Shown here: one piece after another, positions 43,801 through 55,203 of the stretch
Numbering within the stretch: position 1 is the first letter of the stretch
Layout of the letters: each line of letters begins with the position of its first letter
Assembly (NCBI GenBank): GCA_019426215.1
Contig: CM033402.1
Coordinates: 20,465,104 to 20,529,103, forward strand
Source: Buddleja alternifolia
Taxonomy: Eukaryota > Streptophyta > Magnoliopsida > Lamiales > Scrophulariaceae
DNA length: 64,000 nucleotides
Direction: 5' to 3'
Notes under the pieces: generated by a model
Told to the model about the DNA's origin: nothing
Database searches by the model: none
Seen by the model: only the letters and a program-made list of their open reading frames with translations
Made by a program: the position numbers and the translations under genes

Positions 43801-45235
43801 AAGATAAAAACTACAAAATACCATGGCATGGCACACCCAATGCACTTATCATAAGTGACCATTAGGTGTGTACACGGTCGGGTTCGGGAGGTTTTATGGA
43901 AAAAATTCAACCCGACCCAATATATGCGAGTTGACAAAATATCAAACCGAAACTGCATAATTATCTTTTCAAACTGAGCGGTTCGGGTCGATCGGGTTTA
44001 ATGTATTTAGCAGGCTGGTTGGTGGGTTATCGAATTATAATTAGAGTTCTTACAGCTTACTTTTAGTTTCAACTAGTAAGTAAGAAATTAAATAACATAC
44101 TTGTTGTAAATTTAACTAAAAAAAATTGAGTTGATGAGAATTACAAAATTAAGTGGTTGTATCAAATAAAATATCATATTTATCATGAATTGTAAACTCA
44201 AAAATATTAATAAAATAAATTATTTTATAAGTTTATCATCAAAATATACATCTACATCTTCGTTCAAATCAAATAAAAACACATGATCAAATGAAGTAAT
44301 TTGTTTACTCAAATTAAAAATAAAGTGTTTCACATAAATATGAATAAAACCACTCTTATTAGAGTTTATATATATATGCATATATAGTTTTAAGAGTTTA
44401 GGTTTAACCTTTAACTATATATATACATATATATATATACACACACTTATGACATATACAATTAGTGGTCAGGTGGCAGATTAGGCGGATTACAATTATT
44501 AAACCCACCACCGGACCCAAAAGTGGCGAGTTGCAATTTTTTCAACCCACACAATTTTTTAATAATTTCAAACCGGCGGATCGGGTTGGTTTGAGCGGGT
44601 CGGGTTGTGCAGGTCTATGTACACCCCTAGTTACCATTATATACTACATAAGCTAGTAGCAGGTGCAATTAGAACCGCAACAGTTAGTTAAAGTAAGCAA
44701 ATTTGGCACCTTTCAGGAAAGAAAGAAACAGTCTGGTTCAAATAAATTAAAACTAAAGACTCAATCCACAAATTGAACAGAGATCAAGGAACATGGGTCT
44801 AAAAGAATTGCAGAAAGAGAAAAATAGGGAAAAGACTTCAAGAGAAATCACCTTAATATCCTCACTAGAGACCCCATAATCCAAATTGGATATATATAAC
44901 TTGGTCCCTGTCTCGATACTAGAAGCTCGACCCCCACCCCCACCCCCACCGGAGAACATGTCATGACCCCAAGCTGATTCAGGTGCCTACACCACACCAT
45001 AATTCATCAGGATAACAAATTAAGCGTACAAAACGTCGTCATCGGATATAAAACATCGTAAGCAGCACGGAGATCTGACCTTGGGAGCAGCATAAGGAGC
45101 CGGGCGATTGGCTGAGCGGTTAGGCTGGCGGCGCGCGGGGCCAGGACCGGCGGCGCGGCCTCTACCTCGGCCGCCCGATTTTTTGTTGGTCTTGATTAGA
45201 TCGTCAAGAGTCATGTCCAGCGCAGCACCTGACAT
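40804..45235 (-). CDS. ALY: ALY/REF-type mRNA export adaptor (THO complex subunit 4)
   Basis: Nuclear RNA-binding adaptor of the TREX complex that loads export factors onto mRNA via UAP56. Five coding exons on the - strand: 45080-45235, 44852-44986, 42347-42415, 42085-42266 and 40804-40975, all with GT...AG introns and frame maintained; about 237 residues. N-terminal UAP56-binding motif ALDMTLDDLIKTNKK; Gly/Arg-rich linker; RRM with RNP2 LYISNL and an RNP1-like segment around RSKGTAEVVF, continuing through DGKPMKIEL; C-terminal RGG region (GGRSRGGGRGRGFG) and second UAP56 motif DDLDADLEKYHAE. No damage seen. Intron 2 is 2.4 kb and holds a hAT MITE; the last intron is about 1.1 kb. The exact ALY paralogue number cannot be assigned. 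Confidence 0.96.
43863..44629. mobile_element. hAT-type MITE in ALY intron 2
   Basis: 767 bp, begins TAGGTGTGTACACGG and ends CTATGTACACCCCTA, giving inverted ends; flanks GTGACCAT (43855-43862) and GTTACCAT (44630-44637) match 7 of 8 bases. Both ends carry clustered CGGGTCGGGTT / AACCCGACCC words, again typical of hAT subterminal repeats. The interior is AT-rich and non-coding. It enlarges ALY intron 2 without touching splice sites. Confidence 0.8.
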
Positions 45236-45460
45236 CTTCTCTTCTCTTCTGTACGTGAATATCCGATCTGATCTGGAGAAGAGGAAGGTAGAGAACTAGG
45301 GTTTCGAAGGGGGAAATTTGGGGAGAGAGAAAAGGTGCGCTCGAGAGTGAGAGACCAAAGCCAGTGGCAATTTCAACTTGTGCGAGACTTTTAATATACG
45401 GTGGTAATGTTTCGTCCACAATTCCACGTCAAGGTCTGGTTTCATAGTAGATATCTACAA
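45236..45460 (-). promoter_or_regulatory. ALY: ALY 5' untranslated region and proximal promoter
   Basis: Upstream of the ATG (45233-45235) the - strand has a CT-rich leader including TCTCTCTCCCC and, at about 45298-45305, AAACCCTA, a telobox-like word. No definite TATA box is claimed. Similarity to the RPS15A promoter is limited to this pyrimidine-rich plus telobox character. Confidence 0.5.
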
Positions 45461-46380
45461 TAGTGGATATAGGTGTAGCAAAATTTACGGTGGAAATTTT
45501 GGGGATATTCAAAATTTTGATTTTGATTTTAAAAAAATCATGAAAATTTATAAAAATATTTGGAAATTTACAATAAAATTTTGAGTAATTTTAATTATCA
45601 TTCTTATGCATCTTTTACATCAATAATATTCTATATATAATATATGAATAATGAATTTGTTAAATAATATCACTAAAAACTGTAACGAAAAATATGAAAT
45701 AAATATAATTTGATAGTAAGATAATAACCAAATCTCATAAGAACTTCATTAAAATAAAATATACCAAGAATTAAGTAAAAGTTACTACTCAATACTATAT
45801 CGAGTTTTTAGGAGGATCGAAATCGTTATCACTAGTATTTGTCCTACCTCTACTTTCATATTGCAAGTGAAAATTATTAGTTACATGTTGACAATATTTC
45901 GCCCATGACATGGAATGTTGGTAGTACTGCATATAATGATGATGATGATATTCTTCTGGTGTTGAATCTTGAAGAACCCCAATGGGTGCAACATACTCGA
46001 CAGGAGTAGTAACATAAACTTATGGCAAAGAATATGAGTAGGGTTGCTGTGGCATTGTATCCACTGAGTATCCACTATGTATCCAAGGTGGACACATATT
46101 ATCTGTATAAATATAATTTTCTAATTATATGATATTTAAAAAAAATATATAAAAAAATTCGGCCGAAATTTCGGTTTCGGGAAATATCGGGTTTCGGCCA
46201 AAATTTCGATGGATATTTGACAAAAGTATTTTAAATTTCTTGGAAATTTCGGGTTTCGATCGAAATTTCAGAAGATATTCTGCAAAATTGGATCGAAGAT
46301 TTGATTTCGCTTCGGAACCCCCCCGAAATCCAAAATTTCGGTGTTTCAGTCGAAATTTTAGACCATGTTCCACATTATGT
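45461..46380 (-). mobile_element. Decayed DNA-transposon remnant with GAAATTTCGG repeats
   Basis: Right side (about 46150-46350) is dense in GAAATTTCGG-type words on both strands; left side (45480-45540) has weaker related AAATTT/GGAAATTTT wording. Between them lies a transposase-like tail. Target duplication and exact termini were not found, so limits and superfamily are uncertain; a hAT relative is possible. The long antisense ORF across the repeats is an artefact of the repeats. Confidence 0.4.
45795..46120 (-). pseudogene. Transposase-like C-terminal fragment
   Basis: A - strand frame reads CPPWIHSGYSVDTM, one in-frame stop, then TPVEYVAPIGVLQDS, EYHHHHYMQYYQHS, YCQHVTNNFHLQY and ends DNDFDPPKNSI at TAG 45795-45797. 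The His/Tyr/Gln-rich tail closing with an acidic, PP-containing end resembles C-termini of plant hAT-like transposases (those with DUF659 and hAT-dimerisation regions), but no catalytic domain is present. Recognition is by wording only. Confidence 0.35.
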
Positions 46381-46854
46381 CTTTCTTAAATTGGGGTGAT
46401 TTTCAATTAGACCACGAGATTTTCTTGAAATACCACTATGGCCCTACAAAATTATTTCACACATGAATTAGGGTTTTTAAACAACAAATTAGTACACATA
46501 TATATCCTTATCCTTAGATAAGCTCAAAAAGTTTCATCAACTTTTAGAGCTTACAAAGTAATTTGGGTGTATAAGATGTGGAATCTTGACTTGAAGCAAG
46601 TTACTAGGTCGTTTGAATAAAATGAGTATTCAGATGTGGAATTAGGTTTTGTATAGAGAAAAACATTTGTTATAAGACAAGGAAAGAGTTATGTAAATTA
46701 GCCGCCATAGCACACTCAATGTGTGCAAAAAGAGAAAAGTTAAAAAAGAATTTCTAAATAAAAATCAAGTAGGTGAAAAGCAATAGTTTGATATTTAATT
46801 TTTTGAATAAGATTCAAATAAATAAGGGAGTTGTTAAACAGACTCCAATTTTTG
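46381..46854. other. AT-rich stretch, no gene seen
   Basis: Non-coding sequence between the transposon remnant and the copia-H LTR remnant. No recognised feature. Confidence 0.5.
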
Positions 46855-47529
46855 TCAGTATAAACCTTTTATTCTAATATCTCAATCTAGTGAAAGTCAT
46901 GGACTCGTAAAACACACATAACTTAACTATATGCACGTCATAATAAGATGAGATCATCGAGCTTCCTCTCGGATCTAACACGAGAACCTCCAGTGCTTTG
47001 GCCAAAGACTTTGATCTCATTTATTTATGACAGCATAAGACACTCATTCACCTATGAGAGAACAAATCTCATCTTGGCGATCAGTTGAGACTACCACTTA
47101 CCCATCAGAGTCGCACTTCGATGTTGACCCCACCAATAGGTGAATTGGGTCTAGCTACTCTAACAACAGACTTAATGTCACAAGTACATCTTTCGTCGTG
47201 ATCCCTCGGGTCTAAGGTTTACGCCTATCTATAACAATTGATCAGTTCTCTCATTGATTGTCATAGAGTGAAACCCATGTGACTAACTAATGTAACTCGA
47301 GTCTGAACTCATAAGTCCCACTGATGTGTATAACATAAACTCCCACTAACCCATAGTGTTCAAGTACCAAACCCTTTCAGTGTCAATATCCCTAACCCAT
47401 AGGGAGTAGAAGGTTTATCTTGACTACTTGGACTAAAATGTATTTTATGTTAAGAACAAAATATCAATTTCAAATCAGATAGCCCTATACAAACTATCTT
47501 CTATAGCATTTGAGGGCATAATTCTAACA
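46855..47529 (-). repeat. Copia-H 3' LTR remnant
   Basis: Ends ATTCTAACA at 47529. Shares AAACCTTTTATTCTAATATCTCA, CACTTCGA-type and YATCACAAGTACATCTT-type segments with the LTRs at 59844-61579 and 62430-63989, but its left part is missing. RT sequence abuts it directly, so RNase H and the internal 3' end are deleted. Confidence 0.75.
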
Positions 47530-48321
47530 GGCTGGTGGAGTCCCAGCATCCTACTACTAATGTCTCGGTATATCCTCATACAGGAAACATATGATGTATC
47601 TCTCATGTCCTTCATGGAGACCGGGTCAATAATCAACTCTTTGTTGAATATTCCAACGTTATTACCAATAAGTAGGATGTCATCACTGTAGAGTAGTAAG
47701 AAAGTAACATCCCTCCCACTGACCTTTTTGTACATACATGATTCATATATGTGTTGACAAAATAACCCTTAACGGCTTCATCAAAACATAAGTTCTAGCT
47801 TTGGGAAGCTTGTTTGAGGCCATAGATCGACCTTTGGAGTTTACACACCTTGTGTTCACTCCTACTAGATGTAAAGCCCTTCGACTAATCCATATAGATC
47901 TCTTCCACAATATTCCCATTGGGGAAATCCGTCTTTACATCCATTTTCCAAATCTCATAACCGATATACATAGATATCGCTGGAAGTATCCTAATGAAAT
48001 TCATCATCACGGACGAGAAGATATTTTCATAGTCAATCCCATGTATTTGAGTATAACCTTTCTCCACTATGTGCGCCTAGAAGGTCGCCACCTCCCCATC
48101 TACTCTAACCTTTCGCTTGTAGACCCATTTATAACCAATAGGTCAAATGCCCTCTGGTGGGTCAACTAAGGTCCATACCTTCTTGGAGTACATAGAGTCC
48201 ATTTTGGATTTTACTACTTCTAGCCAACTTCCCAAGTCCTTATCTAGCAATGCGTCCCTACAACCCTTTGGATCTGAATCTAACGGAAGACTCTCCTTAT
48301 TGTTTTTCAGCAAGAGACCAT
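47530..48321 (-). pseudogene. Copia-H pol fragment: reverse transcriptase
   Basis: Decayed RT on the - strand. Recognisable: SKMDSMYSKKVWTLVDPP (48143-48220 region), KGYTQIHGIDYENIFS and WKMDVKTDFPNGNIVEEIYM (47885-48067), and the catalytic box LLYSDDILLIGN, with Ser in place of the usual first Val/Asp-context residue, ending at RMLGL before the LTR junction. Multiple frame breaks. Non-functional. Confidence 0.85.
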
Positions 48322-50016
48322 TGTTGGGAATGTGCCCTCGATGCCAACGAGGAGTTAGAATATAAGGCACAAGTTTATATTGTGCAACCTCTAATTAATA
48401 TAAAGTCAATTGTATGTTGTTCGTATAATTCTTGATGACATCTATAAAGCCTTAAATCAACAACTAGTTCATGTGTGTCAAGGCAAACCATCGCACCCCT
48501 TATCGTAGTTAAAGAGATGGGCACTGGAAGGGTTTGATACTTTCACTTAAATGATTCGCAAGTCGGAGAATCTCAATTGGGCATTGAGATTTGTATGAAC
48601 TTGTATGACACATGCTCTGACAAAGGAGTGCAGTCAAACACTATGGGATAGTGGGAGTTTGTGTCATAGATACATTGATGGGATTAATGTATTCGAACAT
48701 GGCTCGTAGTAATCCGATCACATGAATTTTTACTCATTGACTGTCAATGATTGGATTACTGATTATGAAGGTATGCGTGAGCCTTAGACCTGAAGAGTTA
48801 CGCCCATAGTGTGCTTGTGACATTGGATTCTGTCACTAGAGTAGTTAGGCCCAATTTATCCGTTGAAAGGTGGGGTCGACCTCGAAATGCATTCTAATGG
48901 GCAAGTAGCATGTGAGGTGATTGCCAAGAAGGAATTTACTGTCTCGAAAGTAAACGAGAAGTATCCTATGCAATCATAGGTAAATGAGATTGAAAGTCTC
49001 TGACCAAAGTTGATGAACTAACTCGTGTTTAGTAATCTCATATTACTATGATTCTTAAGTATAGCATCAAGTCCTGTGAGTTTGACATATTCCATGACTC
49101 TCACTAGACTGGGATACATCAGTGAAAGGCTTATACTCATACGGTATTCATAATCTAGAGGTTCGTAATGACATAGTCATTTCATACTCGGTTGGGTTAC
49201 GATGTGGGGCCACAATGCTTGCTAGTTGCACATCCTTTGGTATCCTCTCATTGGCAATTGAGACAAACCTAGAGAGTCGCGCTATAGAGGAATAGACGGG
49301 GAAATCAAGTCTTGTATTTGGAGGGTGTTCTGGTAATTTATCCCTGGGTAGGATGAATTAATTAATTGGACAAATTAATTTAATTGGTTGTTTAGTTGGA
49401 TTAAACAATGGTAAATTAAATTAATTAGTTTGAATATTTAATTGGCTAGGTTAATTAAAATATTTAAACTATAATATTAGTTAATTAATTAACTAATTAA
49501 TAAGAATATTAATTTAATCAATATAAATATTTAATTAGATTAAATGTTAATTGATTAAATTAATTGGACTAAGTTGACTGGGTCAACATAGCCTAATTAT
49601 TGTCCAATAGCCCATATGAGCGTGTACAGATGGGCCTAGTTGGAAGATTTATTTAATCCTCCAACACAAGCCAGAGAACACAGAGTTGAAAACATAACGT
49701 GGAATTCCTCCACCAGAAATACAATACAGAGAAAAAAAAATCTTCCTTCTCTCTCTCTCACCTAGCCGCCTATGGAGTTAGAGATGGAGATTTTCCGGAG
49801 TCAATTCCACCGCGTGATGATCTAGAGACGGTACAATTGAACCGTTGGAGAAGATTGAAGATTTGCGAGAATTAAAGATTGAATACGCAAAAAGGTAAGT
49901 TATTCGTATTCATCTTTTTCTTGTTAAAAATCAAGGAAAGCCACAAATTGATCTTGGTTTGGGAATCCAAATCTGTTATTATATTTAGTTGCGCATGCCC
50001 GATAAGATTCCCAACA
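48322..50016 (+). mobile_element. Solo LTR (copia-H-related family) in copia-H RT
   Basis: 1,695 bp, begins TGTTGGGAATGTGCCCTC and ends GATTCCCAACA, flanked by ACCAT on both sides (48317-48321 and 50017-50021). No internal genes. Its first 40 bases resemble in wording (TATGCCCTC, ATGCCA) the starts of the copia-H LTRs, but it lies in the opposite orientation. On removal, copia-H pol continues on both sides (PERYG-type wording, then LLLKNN). Confidence 0.9.
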
Positions 50017-50021
50017 ACCAT

Positions 50022-50349
50022 ACCTCTCAGGTTATCTCGAAATCCTACCAGATCTCACTGGAGGTGCAACAGGTGTACTTAAGGTTTGTGGCTTACAGTC
50101 ACTGAGAGATTTCTCAACTACTGCTAATGGTTATGGTTCTTGAGTTTCCTCAAGTTCTATTATCCGACCAATTCCTTTAGATAAAAACTCCTTCTTCAAG
50201 AAGGTGGCATTCATTGAAACGACTACATTTTGTTTCAAGGGATAATTAAAATAATACCCATAAGACTCCTTAGGGTATCCCTAAAACTTGCATAAGATGG
50301 ATCTAGAATCCAACTTATAGCCCACCAATTTCTTAACATAAATAGTATA
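50022..50349 (-). pseudogene. Copia-H pol fragment: linker between integrase and RT
   Basis: The - strand reads RRSGRISR then a stop then PERYG, the basic linker wording that precedes RT in many copia elements, followed by less conserved sequence. Short and decayed, supported mainly by its position between other copia-H pieces. Confidence 0.65.
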
Positions 50350-53300
50350 TGTTAGGAATTTCATGTTAGATGTTTTGATGATGACAATTAGGACTTTTTG
50401 TTAGGCCCCAAAATATGTAAGTTTGATTTTAGCTTTGAAGCGTTAGATTTGTAATAGGCTTTGTTTTATTTTATTCTAGATTATCAGGTTAAGTTGTCTT
50501 AGACTGAGCGTCTGATATGTTCTGAGTGAGTTTATCAGAAGTAAAGTTAGAAGACTCAAGCGCCTGAAGTCTGAATAAAGATGAAGATTCCAAGCGTCTA
50601 GAATGACCAGCTATATCAAGCGTCACTGACACGCTAAAAGCTAACGTGCTATTGTAGTAAGTGCACTAGTCGTGTGTAGTAATAAGTGGACTAAAAGTCC
50701 GGGTTGTCGAACCACGGAGACTTGAATTTTAGTTTATGATTTTAACGAAAAAAGAACAAATATAATTAAAGTAAATTATAGGTAAAATGCATACAATAAG
50801 AACAAGATTACACAATTGATTTTACACAAAGTATAAAGGGAGACTAAGGCACATGCTAGGTTCAAATTGATCAATTATACTTATAAAGATTCTAGTTGAA
50901 GGATTACGCTTATATTGTTATGGTGAAAACTCCGAAGGTAGAGAATAACCGATGTCTCGCGTATAAACTCCTATGCTTAGATCGTGATTTCCCAAATATT
51001 CCTATCCAGAAATCTAACCACTAAACATGCATTAACGTACTAGAGTTCACTCGATTTGAATCGAACAACTTCACCCGGGAATCTTTACCTATGTCTAGGG
51101 CAATTCCTCATTAGTTACGGGTCATGATGTGAATTTCTTGCACCCTAAGTCAATTTTCTCCCAAAATATTAACCTAGGCATAAGATTCTAACATATAGTG
51201 ATCAAGTACATGCAAGATAGGCAAAAACACAAATTCACATCACATAACAATATAAGAACAACCTCAACAATCATCTATTATAAGCATATATCACAATTTG
51301 GCCTTACATGACCCTAGTCTTATGAATTTAGTTCATAATGGATAATATGAAAAACATAAATGAATTAATACACATGTTCATAGACATAATTGAAATGAAA
51401 AGCTATAAAAACTCCCTCAAAAGTGAATAATGATGGAACTTCAATTGAATCTTCTTTCTCCAATGATGATGATGAATCAAGAATCCTTCTCTCTCCCATC
51501 TTTTCTTCTCTATGGATCGGTCACTTCCTCCCCCTCTTCTCCAAGAATCTGAAATTGATAGTGAATGATGAAGAGTATGGGTTCCCCTTCCTTTTATAGC
51601 CAAAATTCCACTAAAGTATGCATTAAGAATTCCCATTAAAGTTCCCCAATGAGAATTCCACCTAAGGTGATGCTTAAAGTTTGGCTTTTAAGATTCCAAC
51701 TAGCTAAAAAATGCTGAACTTTCGGCCCTTAAGAATTCCACCAAGCATAACCATGTGAAAACTTCAACAAAACACATGCATGCTGCCATTTTCTTGCTTT
51801 CCAGCGCAGTCTTAGTATTTTCCTCATAAACGTCTCCACAGATCTCCAAATTGGATGATTCAAGTCCCCATGTGCAGATAAAATATAGATCTACAACTTT
51901 CCAGAAGGACATTTTATCCAATTCGGTCGCTAAGTATACCTAAATTACGTTTCAACATGGAGGTTGTTTCTGATTTGGCGCCCATAAAGTAAATCTACCA
52001 AGAAACACACTTATGACAACCCCTCAACACATGTTCTGAATTATGGCCAAAAGTGATTCTTACCCATCATATAATGCTGGAATTTAGGCTGAAAAGGAGT
52101 AACATTCGGACTATCCACGCCTAGGCATGACTAGGAGGGCGGTGGGGCGTATCCTGACACATGTACTTCTCTGTTCGGCGCAGCAATCGTATTTCCTTCA
52201 CAATTCTCTCTATAGACCTCCGATTTGGATGTTTCAAGTTCCGATTTGAAGCTAAAACATACATCTAAAACTTTGTAGAAGGAAACTTTGTCTAATTCGG
52301 TCTCGAAATGTACGTAATTATCGCTCGAATGTGGTAGGAGATGCATAAACCGCCTAGGTGTTGAAAAAACATGTTTGAACTTGTTTTGTACATCTTTTTT
52401 CTTCCCTTTTCTTCATGTATTCTCATTTATTACCTGTATTCACTTAACACACCTATTAAATGCAAATGTGACATGATTTAAGCAATAAGTGAATCCAAAT
52501 CATAAGAATTACGGTCTTAAAAACACGTAAAAACACCTCTTATCAGTCACCTTATAGGATAGAAGTGATTCAAGGATGAACAAGCGTCTATCAATGACTG
52601 ATTTCACCTGAATTTATTTTTAAGTCCAGAAGGAGTTTAATGCAAATATTCTCAATGCATTAAGTACCAACAGACATTTAATTCAAATGCATTAAATGTT
52701 GATAAGAGCATTAAATGTGATAAGCACTTTCAGACGTACGAAGAAGCCACCCTATTGGATTGTCAACCTTTCATAAACTGCAGCACCAACTTTGTGCAGC
52801 AGATTTTCAGGAAAAAGGACAAAAGTTGTTCACTCGCGGAAGTGAGAGACACGCGCTCGTGCATGTGTCAAACGGACTTTCTCTAAGAATGCCTATAAAT
52901 AGGACTTTAACAACAAGCCATATATACACAATCGATTTCCAAGCCAAATTGCTGTTGCATTGAAGTCTCATTCCTAAAACTCTCAGAAAAGCCAGAACAT
53001 TCAAGAAAACATTCTATTTGCTTTTCTTCAATCCCTGAGACAGTCAACCAATATCTCAAACATTCTTTTCGAAGAAACCCACATCATTACTAGATATTTC
53101 TAGTTGTTTGAACTTTATCAAAATCAAACAAACCTTTTAGAAAAACCCCTATCCAAGCCTCACGATCTTTGTGAAGTCGAAGTTGGATACTTGCAGTATT
53201 TCTGGGTGAAAGAAGCAAGGGGATTGAAGTGATTTGGAGCAGAAATCTGTGTGATCAAGGAGCTCAAGTCATCGACATCCATCTCTCCCTAATTTGTAGA

Positions 53301-53803
53301 AGATTCTGTGTGATTCTTTGAGAATCATTTTAGTGGATTGCCTCCAAGTGTTCAAGGAGAAGAAGGACGTAGTTGGGATTACACCACCCAAAGAACCTTA
53401 CAAATATTGTGTTCTTTACTTTATTTTCAGTTTTCATATTGTCATATCATAAACTGATCAAGTAAAACTTAATCAAACGCTAAGCAACTAAATATACTTT
53501 CTGTGACGCTAAAGCTTTTAAAAAAAGAAGACTACAAAAATCATTCTGCTGTGCTAACACTGATTAAAGAACTAAACGCTTAAATCTACTTGGTTAAAGT
53601 ATTCAAATAAGTTAACTTTCTAAAAACAGTCTTCATCAGATGCTTAGCCTAAGCGTCTATATTTCAAGTAAACGCTCAGTCAAGCGTCTACATTTCAAGC
53701 GTCCAAAACAATTTTAATACGAAACTTTTTGAAGTCGAAAAAGACTTCAGGGTCTATTCAACCCCCCCTTCTAGACCCTTTCGTATGCCCCTTGGGACTA
53801 ACA
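50350..53803 (+). mobile_element. SIRE-type solo LTR in copia-H, itself interrupted
   Basis: Begins TGTTAGGAATTTCATGTTAG and ends CTTGGGACTAACA, the same termini as the copia-1 LTR read on its own strand; the end contains TCTAGACCCTTTCGTAT as in copia-1. Flanks GTATA (50345-50349) and ATATA (53804-53808) match at 4 of 5 bases. After removal of the inner insertion (50627-52545 plus 5 bp) about 1.53 kb remains, a reasonable LTR length. No internal genes, so solo. Confidence 0.85.
50627..52545 (-). mobile_element. Solo LTR nested inside the SIRE-type solo LTR
   Basis: 1,919 bp, TGACACGCT...CTCTTATCA, flanked by GTCAC on both sides (50622-50626 and 52546-52550). On the - strand it starts TGATAAGAGGTG and its end region contains GGTTCGACAACCCGGACTT, similar in layout to the solo LTR at 6457-7973, so both probably derive from related gypsy families. 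Short ORFs inside are not credible genes. Confidence 0.85.
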
Positions 53804-54088
53804 ATATAACCTCATATCCTCATGTATTTATAAGTGGGAGTTTCCTGTATCACATCTCATATGGCACTTTGGGCAAACTCTTTAATAACACTCTATTAAA
53901 TATATATGTTGCTACTTCTAGGGCATAACCCCAGAAAGATCGTGGTATATCTGTGGACTCCATCATGGACCAAACTATGTTCATCAACATTCGGTTCCTT
54001 TGCTCAGACACTTCTAGGTGGCGTCCACTGAGAGAGAGTTTCATTCTCCCTCAAATAATCCATGAACTCTCTGGTTAAGTATTCCCCT
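53804..54088 (-). pseudogene. Copia-H pol fragment: integrase core, distal part
   Basis: The - strand reads EYLTREF (just inside 54083), then SLSGRHLEVSEQRNRMLMN, SMMESTDIPRSFWGYALEVA and LLKSLPKVPYEM. This matches the copia integrase segment around the catalytic Glu (usual wording PQQNGVSERRNRTL), here altered to HLEVSEQRNR. Adjoins copia-2 through the CCCCT target duplicate at 54084-54088. Confidence 0.85.
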
Positions 54089-54953
54089 TGATAGTTCCAA
54101 GTGGCATACGAAAGGGTCTAGAAGGGGGGCGGGGGTTGAATAGACCCTGAAGTTTTTTTAAACTTCAAAGGTTTCGTGTTACTTTTCAAAGATCTGAACG
54201 CTTGGAAGGCTGAGCGCTTGGGTCAGGCGCTTCAGTAAAGATAACTTAGACTTAGTGAGTTTAGCAATTTACCAAAGTAGGGTAACGCTTAGATCACTTA
54301 ATCAGGGTTAGCACAGCGGAAATGATTTTTAGCGTTCTTTTAGATAATTTAATCGCTTTGCAATTTTACTTGTCTTTTATAATAATGTAAAATGACAGAT
54401 ATAAGACAGTAAAATATAAATGACACAATAATTTGTAAGGTTCACTGGGTGATGTAATCCCAGCTACGTCCTTCTTCTCCTTTTTCACTTGGAGGAAATT
54501 ACTAAGATGATTATCAAAGAATCACACAGAATCTTCTACAAGATAGTAAAGAATGAAAATGATCTCGGGCTCCTTGATCACACAGATTTTAGCACCAATG
54601 AAGATCGTCTTCTATAAGCTTCTCTCACTCAGAAATACTGCCTGTAATGAGTTTCAACAACTTTTCTCACTCAGATGAAAGGTTGAGGTTTTTGTCACAA
54701 GGGTCTAGTTGACTTCAGACGTTGATCGTCAACTTCTTCTCTAATAGACTCACCTAGAATTCTATTAGTGATTCAGTATCAAATACTTAGTCTAAAACCT
54801 ACAAAGATAAAAATTAAAAGCCTAAACAAAATTATAAACTTTTAAACGCTTAAACAATGATCTATGGAAAACATAAACTTACATTTTATTTGGGGTCTAA
54901 CATTGAATCCTATCTTGTCATCATCAAAACATCTAACATGAAATTTCCTAACA
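54089..54953 (-). repeat. Copia-2 3' LTR, internally deleted
   Basis: 865 bp, starts TGATAGTTCC (diverged from TGTTGGTCCC of copia-1) and ends CCTAACA. Compared with 57706-58826 it lacks about 640 bp between CACAAGGGT (54700) and GTTGACTTCAGACG (54709). Contains the conserved TCTAGAAGG...GGGGTTGAATAGACC and CAGCTACGTCCTTCTTCTCC segments. Confidence 0.9.
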
Positions 54954-54967
54954 ATTTCCCCCTTTTT
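54954..54967 (-). other. Copia-2 polypurine tract
   Basis: Element-strand AAAAAGGGGGAAAT directly before the 3' LTR, identical to the copia-1 tract. It lies within the inverted repeat 54914-54929 / 54964-54979. Confidence 0.85.
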
Positions 54968-55203
54968 GATGATGTCAAGAATTTAACTCTTTTATAATTT
55001 AAGAGTTACTTAAAAGAAAAGCCCAAATGAATATAAGTTAGCGTTCAAAAAGTTAGTAAAATTAGCTAAAGTTAGATTAGCTTCAACAAGATGTTTCAGC
55101 AATAAATCATTCATATATTGAAAGAATAAGCATACATGATTTATACTGAAAACAAAAAAAAAGAAAGCGACAACAGAAATAAAATAAAATAAAATAAATT
55201 CAT

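Noticed and set aside
46125..46373. 82-codon - strand ORF rich in F, R and N
   Set aside because: The peptide simply mirrors the GAAATTTCGG DNA repeat; no evidence for coding.
49370..49560. Dense TTAATTAATT stretch as a replication origin or matrix-attachment site
   Set aside because: The same words occur in the related LTRs at 60350-60560 and 62860-63010, so it is an LTR family feature; no independent evidence for origin function.
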